A stretch of 10,182 nucleotides of DNA from Usnea hakonensis (GCA_013423325.1 BLJB01000774.1:1-10182); one strand, 5' to 3'. Counted from the stretch's first letter, positions 1-8,235 are shown. Notes: a model not told the origin generated them from the letters alone. Translations and numbers: made by a program.

Positions 1-197
1 TGGGCCTCCGAAGATAATGGGTCGAGATTTTCTTTCTCCGCGTTCTCTGCGCGTTTAAGTACATTTCGCACTGTTTTTCTATCGCAATTGTACTTCTTTG
101 CTAACTGGGCTTTGGAGATATGACTCGTATTATGAAGCTCTATTAAAGCACCCCTTTTGGGTAGCTCTAGGTCTTTTGAACCACTGGTACGGCCCAT
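1..197 (-). CDS. Tc1/mariner-family transposase, N-terminal helix-turn-helix part (partial)
   Basis: An uninterrupted minus-strand frame starts with ATG at 197 and continues past the left edge for at least 65 codons. The N-terminus reads MGRTSGSKDLELPKRGALI, then a helix-turn-helix-like segment at about residues 21-50 with the core ISKAQLAKKYNCDRKTVRNV. The order 'K-R-G-x-I/L, loop, A-x-x-Y-x-C-x-x-x-T-V' is typical of the DNA-binding domain of fungal Tc1/impala-like transposases, which recognise the terminal inverted repeats. The DDE catalytic domain would lie outside the window. The start is supported by the adjoining non-coding terminal region and by the absence of an upstream in-frame ATG. 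Base composition is normal and there is no stop, so this copy may be recent or have escaped RIP. Family is fairly sure; subfamily is not assigned. Confidence 0.75.
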   Translation of the reverse strand, partial: MGRTSGSKDLELPKRGALIELHNTSHISKAQLAKKYNCDRKTVRNVLKRAENAEKENLDPLSSEA

Positions 198-298
198 GAT
201 AATGTAGGTGTGTTGATGATTTTGGTGGGAGAACGCGTTTTTTCGCGATTTTCGGGTAGGGCTGTGGGTGGGATTAACTTAAAAAATAGTCTGTTGTA
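1..298 (-). mobile_element. 5' end of a Tc1/mariner-type DNA transposon, truncated by the window edge
   Basis: The minus strand carries a transposase start (1-197) preceded by about 100 bp of non-coding DNA that looks like a transposon terminal region: a GC-rich stretch with GGGTAGGG and GGTGGGATTAACTT (plus-strand reading), then AAAAAATAGTC. Tc1/mariner elements insert at TA dinucleotides. Two TA sites could be the target, 287-288 and 297-298, so the outer boundary is uncertain by about 10 bp. The other terminal repeat is outside the window and cannot be used for confirmation. The element is not RIP-mutated: CA and TG are frequent and the reading frame is clean, in contrast to the elements at the right of the window. 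Confidence 0.7.
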
Positions 299-804
299 GC
301 AGCTTGAGTACGCAGCATATCGAAAAGAGCAGTACTAGACACTCGTGCAGCCACGATCTCCAGATGTTTGCACAGATGCGGATGCAATATCAGGAAGGAG
401 AGGAAGCTTGTCGTTCCGGCATGGTGCTCGCGAGCATCGTGGTCAAGGGGCCATTTGACAAATATCTCCCTATCCAACACTTCCGCCCCCAAGACAAAAC
501 ATTCTTAGTAATCAGAGCACATCATACTGGTGATATCCATCCTCGGATTTCTATGACCAGACACCGAAGCCCCTAGGGTATGTAAGTAAGGCAGAAAGAG
601 TGTATTACGTACAACAGGACCGTCACGTTCATTTGCTATGACCGGATCATTGACGTCCCATTTGTGCTCGCGCGATATAGCGAAAACGGGAAGGGATGTC
701 GTTGAGATTATGGTTATTGAGACTGTATTGTCGGTTAGAGGACTGTGGGCTAGGAGATATTCGATAGTTGGGATAGGGTTTCGAAAGAGCCCATCGCAAC
801 GCAT
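299..804 (-). pseudogene. unidentified reading frame with one internal stop, truncated by the transposon
   Basis: One minus-strand frame runs from ATG at 804 to the transposon edge, about 168 codons, with a single TAA (505-507) in the middle. The part before the stop is 99 codons; the part after it (504 to about 299) is open for about 68 codons with balanced codon use and ends in the transposon sequence, where a stop follows in the terminal repeat. A TAA could come from CAA by one C-to-T change of RIP type, but it could also be a real stop or lie in an intron. Residues 30-45 of the first part are hydrophobic. I recognise no protein family. It may be a host gene fragment interrupted by the transposon, or chance. 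Confidence 0.25.
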
Positions 805-1310
805 AAAGCGATGGGGTTGAATCTAAGGCTCCGCAAGATAATGTGATATTTTTGAAGAGTGTGGGATGATACGGGTGGATAATATTCAGAGCGAGAGATT
901 GACGAGAGGAAGGGCGGTGGTATAAACGAGGTCTGTGTATATTGTTTAGGGCAAGTTGAAGATTCGGGATATATTTCTGGCGAGAAAAGAGTCTTGTGGG
1001 CAGAGGGAGTTTGAGCGTGATACTTGGAAATACATAAGGCTTACTCTCAACATCGAAGACGCTGAGCTGAATCACACCAGTTGCATAGGTTTCGTACGAT
1101 GAGCCGTTGCGATGAAAAATGCAGATCGACGATACGAACTGAATGCTTTCTATAGGGCGATGTAAACAAACACACGTCCTTCTGTGGTACTTAATGAAAA
1201 CTGTCATCTGAGGCCTCAAGAGACAGAAACGAGCGTATTTCCGCCACCTTCCTCCGTTAAGTTCATCAATCGTGAGCCGGGCTTCTGACCCCATCGCCGC
1301 TTATGTAGGC
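805..1310. other. intergenic stretch without a supported gene
   Basis: The minus strand is pyrimidine-rich here, as fungal promoter and leader DNA often is (CT- and CA-rich runs between about 880 and 1020). A 215-codon minus-strand frame (647-1294) crosses the stretch, but it is rich in Ser, Pro, Arg, Asn and Tyr as expected from such composition and overlaps the frame at 299-804 in another phase. No tRNA, repeat or clear terminator was found. The 3' untranslated region of the secreted-protein gene ending at 1311 must lie in its right part. Confidence 0.4.
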
Positions 1311-1649
1311 TTAAGGGGCATCGCAAGAGCCCCCGTCCTGATCAACGCAGATGACACGACCGTTGCCACAGTCCGTGCACAAAGCATGCTCAGTGGCATA
1401 GCAATTACCCTCTCCGATTGTGCATTCACCACCGACGTGAACGCAGTTGGTGCATGCTCGGCTGAGCGCGCGAGGCTGGGATCAGGTCAGCCACGACGAA
1501 TGAAGTTGACCTCTGTGATTGAAACTTACAACTTCACGAACCATCGTCAGTCCGTCTCGGCGAACGACTTCGATACCCATTTGGCTTGGGGCAGGGGTTG
1601 CCATGGCGCCGAAGATGGCAGAAGCGATAATGATGAAGGCAGTCTTCAT
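1311..1649 (-). CDS. small secreted cysteine-rich protein, effector-like, two exons
   Basis: Two exons, 1530-1649 and 1311-1475, joined in phase 0 give a 94-residue protein ending in TAA (1311-1313). The N-terminus MKTAFIIIASAIFGAMA is a signal peptide with a likely cut after Ala17. A short pro-region follows, with Arg-Arg at 30-31 (VVRR-DG), a Kex2-like site. The predicted mature part (32-94, 63 residues) holds eight cysteines, C48, C51, C58, C65, C73, C76, C83 and C91. Spacing is C-x2-C-x6-C-x6-C-x7-C-x2-C-x6-C-x7-C, so the two halves resemble each other (CTNC... and CTDC...). The start sits in a good context (TTCACCATGA). An even cysteine number suggests four disulfides and an apoplastic role. 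Secretion is inferred from sequence; the function (effector, antimicrobial or other) is unknown and I recognise no named family. Without the intron only a shorter frame with a different tail would be seen. Confidence 0.85.
1476..1529 (-). other. spliceosomal intron (54 bp) in the secreted-protein gene
   Basis: On the minus strand the 5' site is GTAAGT (1529-1524) and the 3' site is CCCAG ending at 1476. GGCTGACCTGAT just upstream of the 3' site offers a CTGAC branch point. Size and signals match typical ascomycete introns. Removing it joins GAA GTT to CCT CGC in phase 0 and opens 54 more codons carrying all eight cysteines. Reading through it gives a stop within 20 codons and no cysteine. The intron separates the signal/pro-region from the cysteine-rich domain. 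Confidence 0.85.
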
Positions 1650-1788
1650 GGTGAATAGTTTGATAGTCTTGGAGTGTTGGACGATCGATCGAAATTGTAT
1701 ATGATTGCGTTTAGGTGTTACTGTATTGGTTGTAGATGTGGTAATTGTGTTTGTTGTCGAATGTGATTTTTCAAAGGGGAGGACGTGT

Positions 1789-1796
1789 CTTTTATA
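1789..1796 (-). promoter_or_regulatory. TATA box of the secreted-protein gene
   Basis: TATAAAAG on the minus strand lies 140 bp upstream of the start codon at 1649. The stretch between (about 1650-1760) is rich in CAA, ACA and CT on the coding strand, as fungal 5' leaders often are, and has no in-frame ATG close to the start. A transcription start about 30 bp downstream of the box would give a leader of roughly 110 nt. This is inference from position and sequence only. Confidence 0.5.
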
Positions 1797-1956
1797 TCCG
1801 AAATTCGCTGACAAGAGATTTAGCACATACTCTCAGCTGTGAGAAAATGATTCTCTGTTTGGAAGTAATTGCGTAGCCAGCAGCCTCTCCACATCATTAC
1901 CTTCTAGCTTGAGCAACGGGAAGAAACCTCATAATGACTTTGCCGGCGGGTTTTTT

Positions 1957-2095
1957 AAAGTAGGGTTTTCATTCGCGGTTCTCCAGCGAATCCGCCGACT
2001 GCATTGCCCTCACGTACTGATTTAGTAGTAAACCCACAAGGAATTTTCAAAGTACGGAGGGTTTTTCTTCGCCCTTTTCCAGCGCATTCGTCGAT
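1957..2095. repeat. pair of diverged direct repeats (about 42-47 bp each)
   Basis: Copy 1 (1957-1998) and copy 2 (2049-2095) share the order AAAGTA, AGGGTTTT, TTCGC, CCAGCG, ATTCG/ATCCG, CGA(C/T), with one 3-bp gap and scattered substitutions. They lie upstream of the secreted-protein gene, beyond its TATA box. They could be remains of a transposon end or duplicated promoter DNA; the sequence does not decide. Confidence 0.5.
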
Positions 2096-2189
2096 TTTGG
2101 TCGGAAAACGCGGAAAAGATTCTACCGAGGGTACTCTACGTCACAATCTTACATGTTTTGGAGGGGATAAACAGTCCCAGTATCCGTGG

Positions 2190-2531
2190 GACAGGCGGTG
2201 AGGCTGTGACTTGCTTACTGTTGGAATGGCCATGAACGAACCATATTTGCAGCCATCATTTGGACTGTGTGGGAGTGTTGGAATTCCCCGCATTGGTGAT
2301 GTGGCCTCCGCACTCTCCTTTCTTTCTAAATTACTCAGAGCGATTACATAGCATAATGCATCTCCTTTCTTTCTAAATTACTCAGAGCGATTACATAGCA
2401 TAATGCATTGCAATTGAACCATATATGAGGCCTCTACATGATTATCATTGAATAAACATCATATTCCAATACTTACCCCCCCGTGTACCCGAGAGTGGAA
2501 TGCCTAGTGACAGGCGATGAGGCTGTGACTT
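2190..2531. repeat. 342-bp segment bounded by near-identical 23-bp direct repeats
   Basis: The 23 bp at 2190-2212 recur at 2509-2531 with one G/A difference; the shared core is CAGGCG(G/A)TGAGGCTGTGA. A second short repeat, ACTTA-C(6-7)-GTGTA, occurs at 2471-2487 and 2528-2543, the latter overlapping the right 23-mer. There is no open frame of note between them. The structure could be a small non-autonomous element or a remnant left by duplication. The segment also contains the 47-bp tandem duplication. Confidence 0.6.
2314..2407. repeat. perfect 47-bp tandem duplication
   Basis: Positions 2314-2360 and 2361-2407 are identical over 47 bp (starting TCTCCTTTCTTTC, ending GCATAATGCA). The lack of any difference points to a recent duplication, for example by replication slippage. 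There is no RIP-type mutation in it, as expected for a repeat far below the few hundred bp that RIP needs. Confidence 0.95.
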
Positions 2532-2588
2532 ACCCCCCGTGTAGTAATTGATTCTGGAAAAAGCATCAAACTGTAAGAAGTATTCAGC

Positions 2589-2819
2589 ATGGAAACTGCT
2601 AAGCCCGAGGAATCAATGACATTCTTCAAGGCTCGCAGCCTTTATCGTCGATATCTAACCGCGATCTACGGCTTGCAGCAAGAATCAGCCATCTGCGAGT
2701 CGAATAAGTCTTGTCAGCAGTACCCCTTTGATTTCGTTAGCGTTTTAGTGGATCTTATCCACTCATTCAAGTTTCTTCCTAGTACTGGGCTATACTTTAT
2801 CAATTGTATTCTCGTATAG
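2589..2819 (+). CDS. small hypothetical protein (76 residues), weak
   Basis: Open frame with ATG in a fair context (TTCAGCATGG) and about 50 codons with fairly gene-like use of C and G in third positions, up to QQYPFDF. After that the composition changes and the tail is hydrophobic. A GTTAGC...CCTAG stretch (about 2737-2782) could be an intron, so the true end may differ. No signal peptide, motif or family is recognised. Two further short open frames follow in other phases (2848-3036 and 3026-3220), which would fit one decayed gene or coincidence. Confidence 0.2.
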   Translation: METAKPEESMTFFKARSLYRRYLTAIYGLQQESAICESNKSCQQYPFDFVSVLVDLIHSFKFLPSTGLYFINCILV

Positions 2820-2847
2820 ATAGGATGTCTGGCACTAACATCTACTC

Positions 2848-3220
2848 ATGCAACAGCACGAATTCGACTCGATCAACATAGCGCATATAGAGAGGCGGTT
2901 TGCTGGCTGTAACGGAATCAATACATCTTTGAGTAACAGCGTTATAACGATTGATCGAAATAATTTAATAAGAACAGAGAAAGCGATAATACCTCTTTAT
3001 CCACTTTCTTTAAGGAGCCTAGTAAAGACGATATAACATAAAGGTCTTCTATAAGCCGGATTCCCCACCTCTAGCATTAGATATCTATCTCTTCAAAGGT
3101 ACCTTAACGTCTAAAAAGCTACGTCGTTACATCTCTAAAGTTCATCGGGGGTTAAGCCTGGCATATGCCATAACCTCATTAGCGGCGGAACTCGAACGTG
3201 CCCTAACGAGCATATGCTAA
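2848..3220 (+). pseudogene. overlapping short open frames, possible decayed coding region
   Basis: A 62-codon frame (2848-3036) is followed, in another phase, by an ATG-less frame open from 3026 to the TAA at 3218-3220 (64 codons). The latter contains KLRRYISKVHRGLSLAYA and a Leu/Ala/Glu-rich end that could form helices. Neither is recognised. A frameshifted remnant of a transposase or host gene next to the retrotransposon is possible. CA and TG are still present here, so the stretch lies outside the RIP-mutated block. Confidence 0.2.
3150..3218. repeat. two palindromes with CATATG cores
   Basis: TGGCATATGCCA (3159-3170) is a perfect 12-bp palindrome, flanked by GGTTA (3150-3154) and TAACC (3171-3175), which extends the dyad imperfectly. 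AGCATATGCT (3209-3218) is a second, 10-bp palindrome 50 bp further on. They overlap the weak frame at 3026-3220. A role as protein-binding sites is possible but not shown. Confidence 0.5.
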
Positions 3221-3302
3221 ACTAATAAGGTAGCAGGATGCCGAGGTATATGTTGGTTATTATGACGAGATTTTGGTGGAAACAATTGCTTTCACTATTT
3301 GG

Positions 3303-4163
3303 TAGCTTAGGGCTAGGGCTAATCCTCGGCGCTAGTCCTATTTAAGAAAGATTAGGCTCGAATAATAATTGTAGAAAGATATAAAGAAAAATCTATATAG
3401 ATAGATATAGGCTAGTTATATAGGCCTCTATAGAATACTACCCCTTTTATAATTACTAATAGTAGGCTAGTATATATATTCTATAGTTAGACCCCTAGAT
3501 CTTTCCCTAGTAGTTATAGCTCTATTTTAATTATAAGCTAATTACTAAATTATAGGTCTATTCTAATACTCCCTCTTTATTTATCTTATAGGAAGATAGA
3601 GATAGTAAGCGTTAATAGCGATATTAATAGATATATTATAGTAGTATTTTCTAGTTTATCTCCTAGCTTTCTCTAATATAGATTATAATTTATATTTATA
3701 TAAGTAATTATATATCTCTAGTAGTTATCTACCTTTTTTAAATAACTTCGTAGTTAGTAACTTTATAAGGATATTTACTACTATATTATTAATTAGAATA
3801 TACTAAATAAAGACGTCTAGCCGGCGACGAGATTTAGCTATACGTACTATCGGCTACGAATCTACTACTATCGTACGCGATATAAAGGTTACTATCGTTC
3901 TACTACGTAATATAAAAGTTACTATTATACGCGATTTAGTAGAGCTAAGAGGTCTTACCCTAAAGAACGCGATATATAGAGAATTAGATAAATAAGAAGA
4001 GAATAATAAATAATTATTAATAATATATTAATATCTATTAATAGCGTTATTAAGTAGTAGTAAACTATATCTATAATATAAAAAAGTATCGAGTTTTTAG
4101 ATAATTCTCTCTCTCCTTCTTACTACGCTAACTACGCGCGTATATAACTTCTATAATAAGCTA
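3303..4163 (-). repeat. probable 3' LTR of the copia element (861 bp)
   Basis: The segment starts TAGCTTA (3303-3309) and ends TAAGCTA (4157-4163), a perfect 7-bp terminal inverted repeat. Reversing one RIP change at each end would give the canonical TG...CA termini. A purine tract (AAGGGGGG on the minus strand) lies immediately next to it, where plus-strand DNA synthesis is primed, and the left end is 2 bp from the RIP border. The second LTR is not in the window, so the identity could not be confirmed by comparison. Confidence 0.6.
3875..3925. repeat. two imperfect copies with a 30-bp period inside the LTR
   Basis: 3875-3895 and 3905-3925 match at 18 of 21 positions; all three differences are C/T or G/A transitions, the type RIP produces. 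LTRs often hold short tandem repeats in U3, but a function is not shown. Confidence 0.5.
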
Positions 4164-4171
4164 CCCCCCTT
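4164..4171 (-). other. candidate polypurine tract next to the 3' LTR
   Basis: AAGGGGGG on the minus strand directly abuts the predicted LTR start at 4163. This is the expected place of the primer for plus-strand DNA synthesis. Runs of G are rare elsewhere in this AT-rich block. Confidence 0.5.
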
Positions 4172-4782
4172 AGAGCCTTCGTAATTTATTAAAGAAATTA
4201 TTCTATATATCCTATCTCGGATAGTAATACTATAGATTAGATATAGTATATTATTATTATAAAGTATTTAGTTACTTTAGGCCTCCTTACTCTAATAGAT
4301 AGTAAATACTAAGACTCTTAGTAGACGCGTAAATATAAAGATATAGTAAACCTCTACCCGATATTAATTAAGAGAGATAATAACTATAAGTTCTTACTAA
4401 TCTAATAATTATCTCTAATATATAAATCTCCCTTTTAAGACTCCGCTATATAGTCTTAATTATAATATTAATATATTTATTATATATAACGAATCTAGTC
4501 TATAGTCTAATATCTAGTTAATAATTTAAATTATATTAAATTTTACTCTATTAGAGTATTAGAAATTAACGGTCTTACTTAAATAAGTATATAAGATAAT
4601 TAACTTAGCCTAGACGTTAAAGCGCTAGTACTAAGTTATAGATTAACTAAAGCGTATAGCGAGAACCGGGATAAAAGAAATATATAGATATATAGTAATA
4701 TATTAGGACTCTTTAGAAATATAGTAGTAGAATAGAAAATAAATATATTATTTAATTAAAGTTTTTATTTAGGGGTTCGCCC
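4172..4782 (-). other. 3' non-coding stretch of the copia element
   Basis: Between the end of the RNase H frame and the purine tract lie about 610 bp without any recognisable coding remains in the minus-strand frames I read. That is long for a copia 3' untranslated region. It may hold extra sequence whose character was erased by RIP. Confidence 0.35.
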
Positions 4783-4889
4783 TTAGGTTTCTTCGACGCC
4801 TAGCTCTACTAGTTTAACGTTATAGTTACTCTTATTAGCTTATATTAAGTAGCTAGTATAGGCGTATAAAATAATTAATTAATTAATAA

Positions 4890-5150
4890 AGACGTCTTTA
4901 TTATCTACTAATTAATAGATATAGTAGTATTTAATATTAATATACTTAGTTCTAGAGTAGTATTCGAGATTTATAGTTAGAGTATTACTCCCTTTATTAT
5001 TACTAAATAAGATAATAGGATTACTATTTATAGATATAAATCGAAGGCCTTTTATCTAGTTAATAGTCTATACTACTATTTTTCTAGCCTTAGTTAGAAA
5101 GACGTACTTAGTCTTAATAGTAGATATAATTATATCTCTTTACTTATAGC
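4890..5150 (-). other. RNase H domain remnant of the copia polyprotein
   Basis: Legible text includes STIKTKYVFLTKA (the family has S-T-x-E-A-E-Y; both Glu/Ala positions are changed), then NPIILFSNNKGSNTLTIN, SRTKYINIKYYYI and LVDNKDVFIN. These match in order the copia RNase H segments around D-N-x-x-A and H-x-R-T-K-H-I-D. RNase H removes the RNA template during reverse transcription. Confidence 0.85.
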
Positions 5151-5724
5151 TATACTATATATATATAGTCTAACTATATAATAATAAGAATCTATAAGTT
5201 AACTTTTAATCCTTTTTATTATTACTATATACTAAATTAGTATATCCTACTAGGTCTCTAGTAGACTAGTAATATAATCTATAGTATATAGTCCTATATA
5301 TATATCTAAGTACTCGGTTAAGGGTATTTATATAACGAATAGTAGAATTAATATAGAATTAACTAAGTTTACTAATAGTAAATATTAAATCTAGCCGGGT
5401 ATATATTATAAGATATATAAGGCTTCCGATTTACTTCTAGTAATCCTATTAATATACTTGTATCTTATCCGGCTATAAGGGCTCGAGGGAGGTATATCTA
5501 TTAATAGGAGTACTTACTAGAATAGCTTAATCTATATCGTAATCTTATAGGATCTTTTCGATATACTAGAATTACTCTAAAATTACTATATTCGCCTTCT
5601 AGTTATAATAGGATTATATATTAAGTATATAATTTATAGGTTCTATCTTAGTATATTTAAAGGCGTTATAGATTCCTTTCTTAATAGCCTTTATAGATAC
5701 TAGATTCTTAATAGCGATAAGGAT

Positions 5725-5736
5725 ATCGTCTATATA
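5725..5736 (-). other. reverse transcriptase YxDD catalytic box
   Basis: The minus strand reads TAT ATA GAC GAT, Tyr-Ile-Asp-Asp, within IISLYIDDILIA. The copia consensus is Tyr-Val-Asp-Asp; GTA to ATA after a T is a RIP-type change. The surrounding segments IDIDNIYLN (about 5971-5998) and RGLYNLK fit copia reverse transcriptase, which copies the element's RNA into DNA. The catalytic Asp codons themselves escaped because they have no CpA/TpG context. Confidence 0.9.
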
Positions 5737-7149
5737 GAGACTAATAATTACTATTTTATCTTTATTATTATAAAAGAAAATATAGCTATTAGCTTAAAAA
5801 GGAAGAAATTCTATTATATAAATTATAGTAATAAACTATTAGTACTAAAGCCTAGCTAACTACTTTAGATTATAGAGACCTCTTACTAACTATAATACCT
5901 TATTATATATAGTTTTAGTTTTAGATAAATTCTATAGTTACTATATATAGATTATCTCTTTTAGTAGTATATTAAGATAGATATTATCTATATCTATTTA
6001 TTCGATAGAGATATTTTATCTAACGTAGAAAGCGAATAGTATTTATAGTAACTTAAACCTTATAGTAGAAGTAAAGGTCTTATAGAAATTAATATTCGCT
6101 ACTTAATTAAATCCTCTTACTATTAAGTATACTTTAAATTTATCTATAGTACTATTTAAATTATTTTTAACTTTAAAGATTTATTTATATATAATCGATC
6201 TCTTATCTAAAGGGAGCTCTACTAGTATCTATATATTTATAGTAATAAGATTATAGAGCTATTTAGTAATAGCGAGTTTCTATTAGTATATATTTAGCCC
6301 TATAATAGCCTCGTAATATATTTAAAGTTTAATAATTATAATAGCTAATTATACTCTATTATTAAACCGCTTATAGAATATATATAGATTATACTCTTTC
6401 TTCCTCCTCTATAGGCGCGATAACGCGACTATTACGGAGGTAGACTAACGCGTAGATAGCTATATTATAGCTAGTTTAGAGAGAAGTAGTATAGAAGGGC
6501 CTATAGACGTATTATTAGTATTATAAGATAATTCTATACCTAGTAGAATATTTTTAATATTCGAAAAAGAGAGATCCCTAATTTCTTCTAGCCTAGAAGT
6601 TAGTAGTAGTATTATACTAGCTAGATTAGATATATTTTTATCTAAATTAATTATAGGGGGTAGATATTCTTTAGAGAGCTCTCCCTCTATTTCGGGATCT
6701 TTAATATTCTTATTTTATAAATTTTCTAACGACGATAACGTAGATATTTTAGACCCTATAATACTATCTAGATTATTATTATCGCTTAATATATTATTAG
6801 ATATATTAAGTAATATATTCTAGGCTCCTCTAATAACTCTAGAAGATAATAGATTAATATTTACTCGAAGGGTATTATATAATTAAGAAAAGTTTAATTA
6901 ATTTAATAAATTAACTCCCTTTCGATTCTTATAGAACTTTATTAAAGTAGAAAATACTAAACGATTCTTTTATAGATTATATATACGATACTATATTAAT
7001 AAGAGGTATCTAAAATAGATCCCCTTATATTTATAAGGGTATAGCTTACTTTCTCTTATCTTCTTAAATATATATATTAAGTATATATATCTAAAGGTCC
7101 TCTTCTTATTAAGATCTAGTTTCTTTAGATATTTCTTTTTATATATTAT

Positions 7150-7920
7150 TATACTCCCTCTAGAACCGTATAGTAGTTAGTTTCTAAAATAGTTTCTATA
7201 TAGATACGCCTCTAACTAGAAGCTTATAGATAGTTCTAATTAATTAAGTATAGCTCTTATAATATTATTAATTATTCTATTAAATTATTCTATAATACCG
7301 ATTTAATAATATATATAGATAAACGTCGTTTTAAGGGTAATATTATAGATTTTAAGCTTGTCTTTTACAGCGAGGTACTTCTATATATTATTAATTCTTA
7401 CTATTATTACTAATATAGTACTAGGATCCTTTCTATCTCTTATACTTCTTTTATTAATTATAAATACTACTTTTAATAGGAATCTACTTACGCTTTTCTT
7501 ATTAGAGATTAGTTTTACTAATAACTAATTACTAGCTTTATTAATTACTAAATCGAACTACCTATATTTATAGATAATACTACTAATAGAGTACGGCCTC
7601 TAAAAATTAGCTTATATTCTTATATTAGGCCTAGTTTCCTTTAGATAACTTTATCTATTAATTATTTACGATATCTTATTTTAGTTATATATATTATATT
7701 AGAAGTAAGATAGCGATATTATTATCTCTACTCTCTTAGCGAAGAGATATAGGTCTTTTAGATAATATACTCTAGAGTAATCGAGTTATTTATAGAGTCT
7801 TTTAAATACTCTTATCTCTTTTCCTTTTTTAGTTACCTCTAAGGTATTATCTAAAAGAGTCTTATTAGTAATAAATGCCTTATTAGAAGTTAATTTAATT
7901 AACTAGTATAGATTATTATA
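7150..7920 (-). other. integrase region remnant of the copia polyprotein
   Basis: From right to left: a pre-integrase zinc-binding segment (RLYK, stop, LDYSRVYYLKDL...), then a core beginning around 7606 where the family has Asp-Phe-Trp-Gly-Pro-Tyr and this copy reads Asn-Phe-stop-Arg-Pro-Tyr. Later IIE, stop, FNRIINNIIRAILN and SF-stop-LEAYLYRNYFRN match the E-R-x-N-R-T and F-W-x-E-A motifs. The first catalytic Asp (7606-7608) is now Asn; the Glu codon is retained. Confidence 0.8.
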
Positions 7921-8039
7921 AAATTTCCCTTTTACTACTACTCTATTAGTAGTAGTATTAATTATCTTAATACTCTAGTCTCTAAATCGTATCTCGAAAC
8001 CCTTTCTATTTAGGGCTATTATCGATAGTAGATTATACC

Positions 8040-8235
8040 CTATATCGGGTATATATAGTATATTTTATATCGTTTATACTTATTCTATAAAGGTAATACG
8101 AATTATCCCTTTTTCTATTATAGGGAGTTTATCGTTATTACTAAATTTAATTATACCTCGATAAGACTTTATATTAATAAACTAGTCCTTATATAGAGTT
8201 ATATAGTAAGTTATATCTAAGTTAATTAGCTACTT
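8040..8235 (-). other. aspartic protease region remnant of the copia polyprotein
   Basis: After a stop in place of Trp the frame reads L-I-N-L-D-I-T-Y-Y-I-T where copia proteases have an Asp-Ser/Thr-Gly-Ala core; the catalytic Asp codon (8221-8223) now reads Asn. The downstream YKD-stop-FINIKSY and ILYIPDIGYNLLSI match the family's protease end. The enzyme cleaves Gag-Pol in the virus-like particle. Confidence 0.75.

Noticed and set aside
1..298. Assignment of the Tc1-type element to a named fungal family such as Molly or impala
   Set aside because: Only one end is present and I cannot compare the terminal repeat with references; a naming would rest on memory.
304..576. 90-codon plus-strand open frame
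   Set aside because: It lacks an ATG at its start and a recognisable motif, and lies antisense to the better-looking minus-strand frame.
647..1294. 215-codon minus-strand open frame, the longest uninterrupted one in the left part
   Set aside because: It overlaps the frame at 299-804 in another phase, has a composition expected from pyrimidine-rich DNA, and shows no domain, signal or family resemblance.
1272..1658. 128-codon plus-strand open frame
   Set aside because: It is the antisense of the secreted-protein gene, which has a signal peptide, intron signals and a cysteine pattern on the other strand.
2174..2192. Hairpin GTCCCA-7-TGGGAC as a possible terminator
   Set aside because: The stem is only 6 bp, there is no gene ending nearby, and such terminators are not used by fungal RNA polymerase II.
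2004..2201. 65-codon plus-strand open frame
   Set aside because: It runs through the direct repeats and shows no protein-like features.
3306..3325. TTAGGG-like telomere motif
   Set aside because: Only one TTAGGG followed by CTAGGG is present, inside the LTR end; there is no array.
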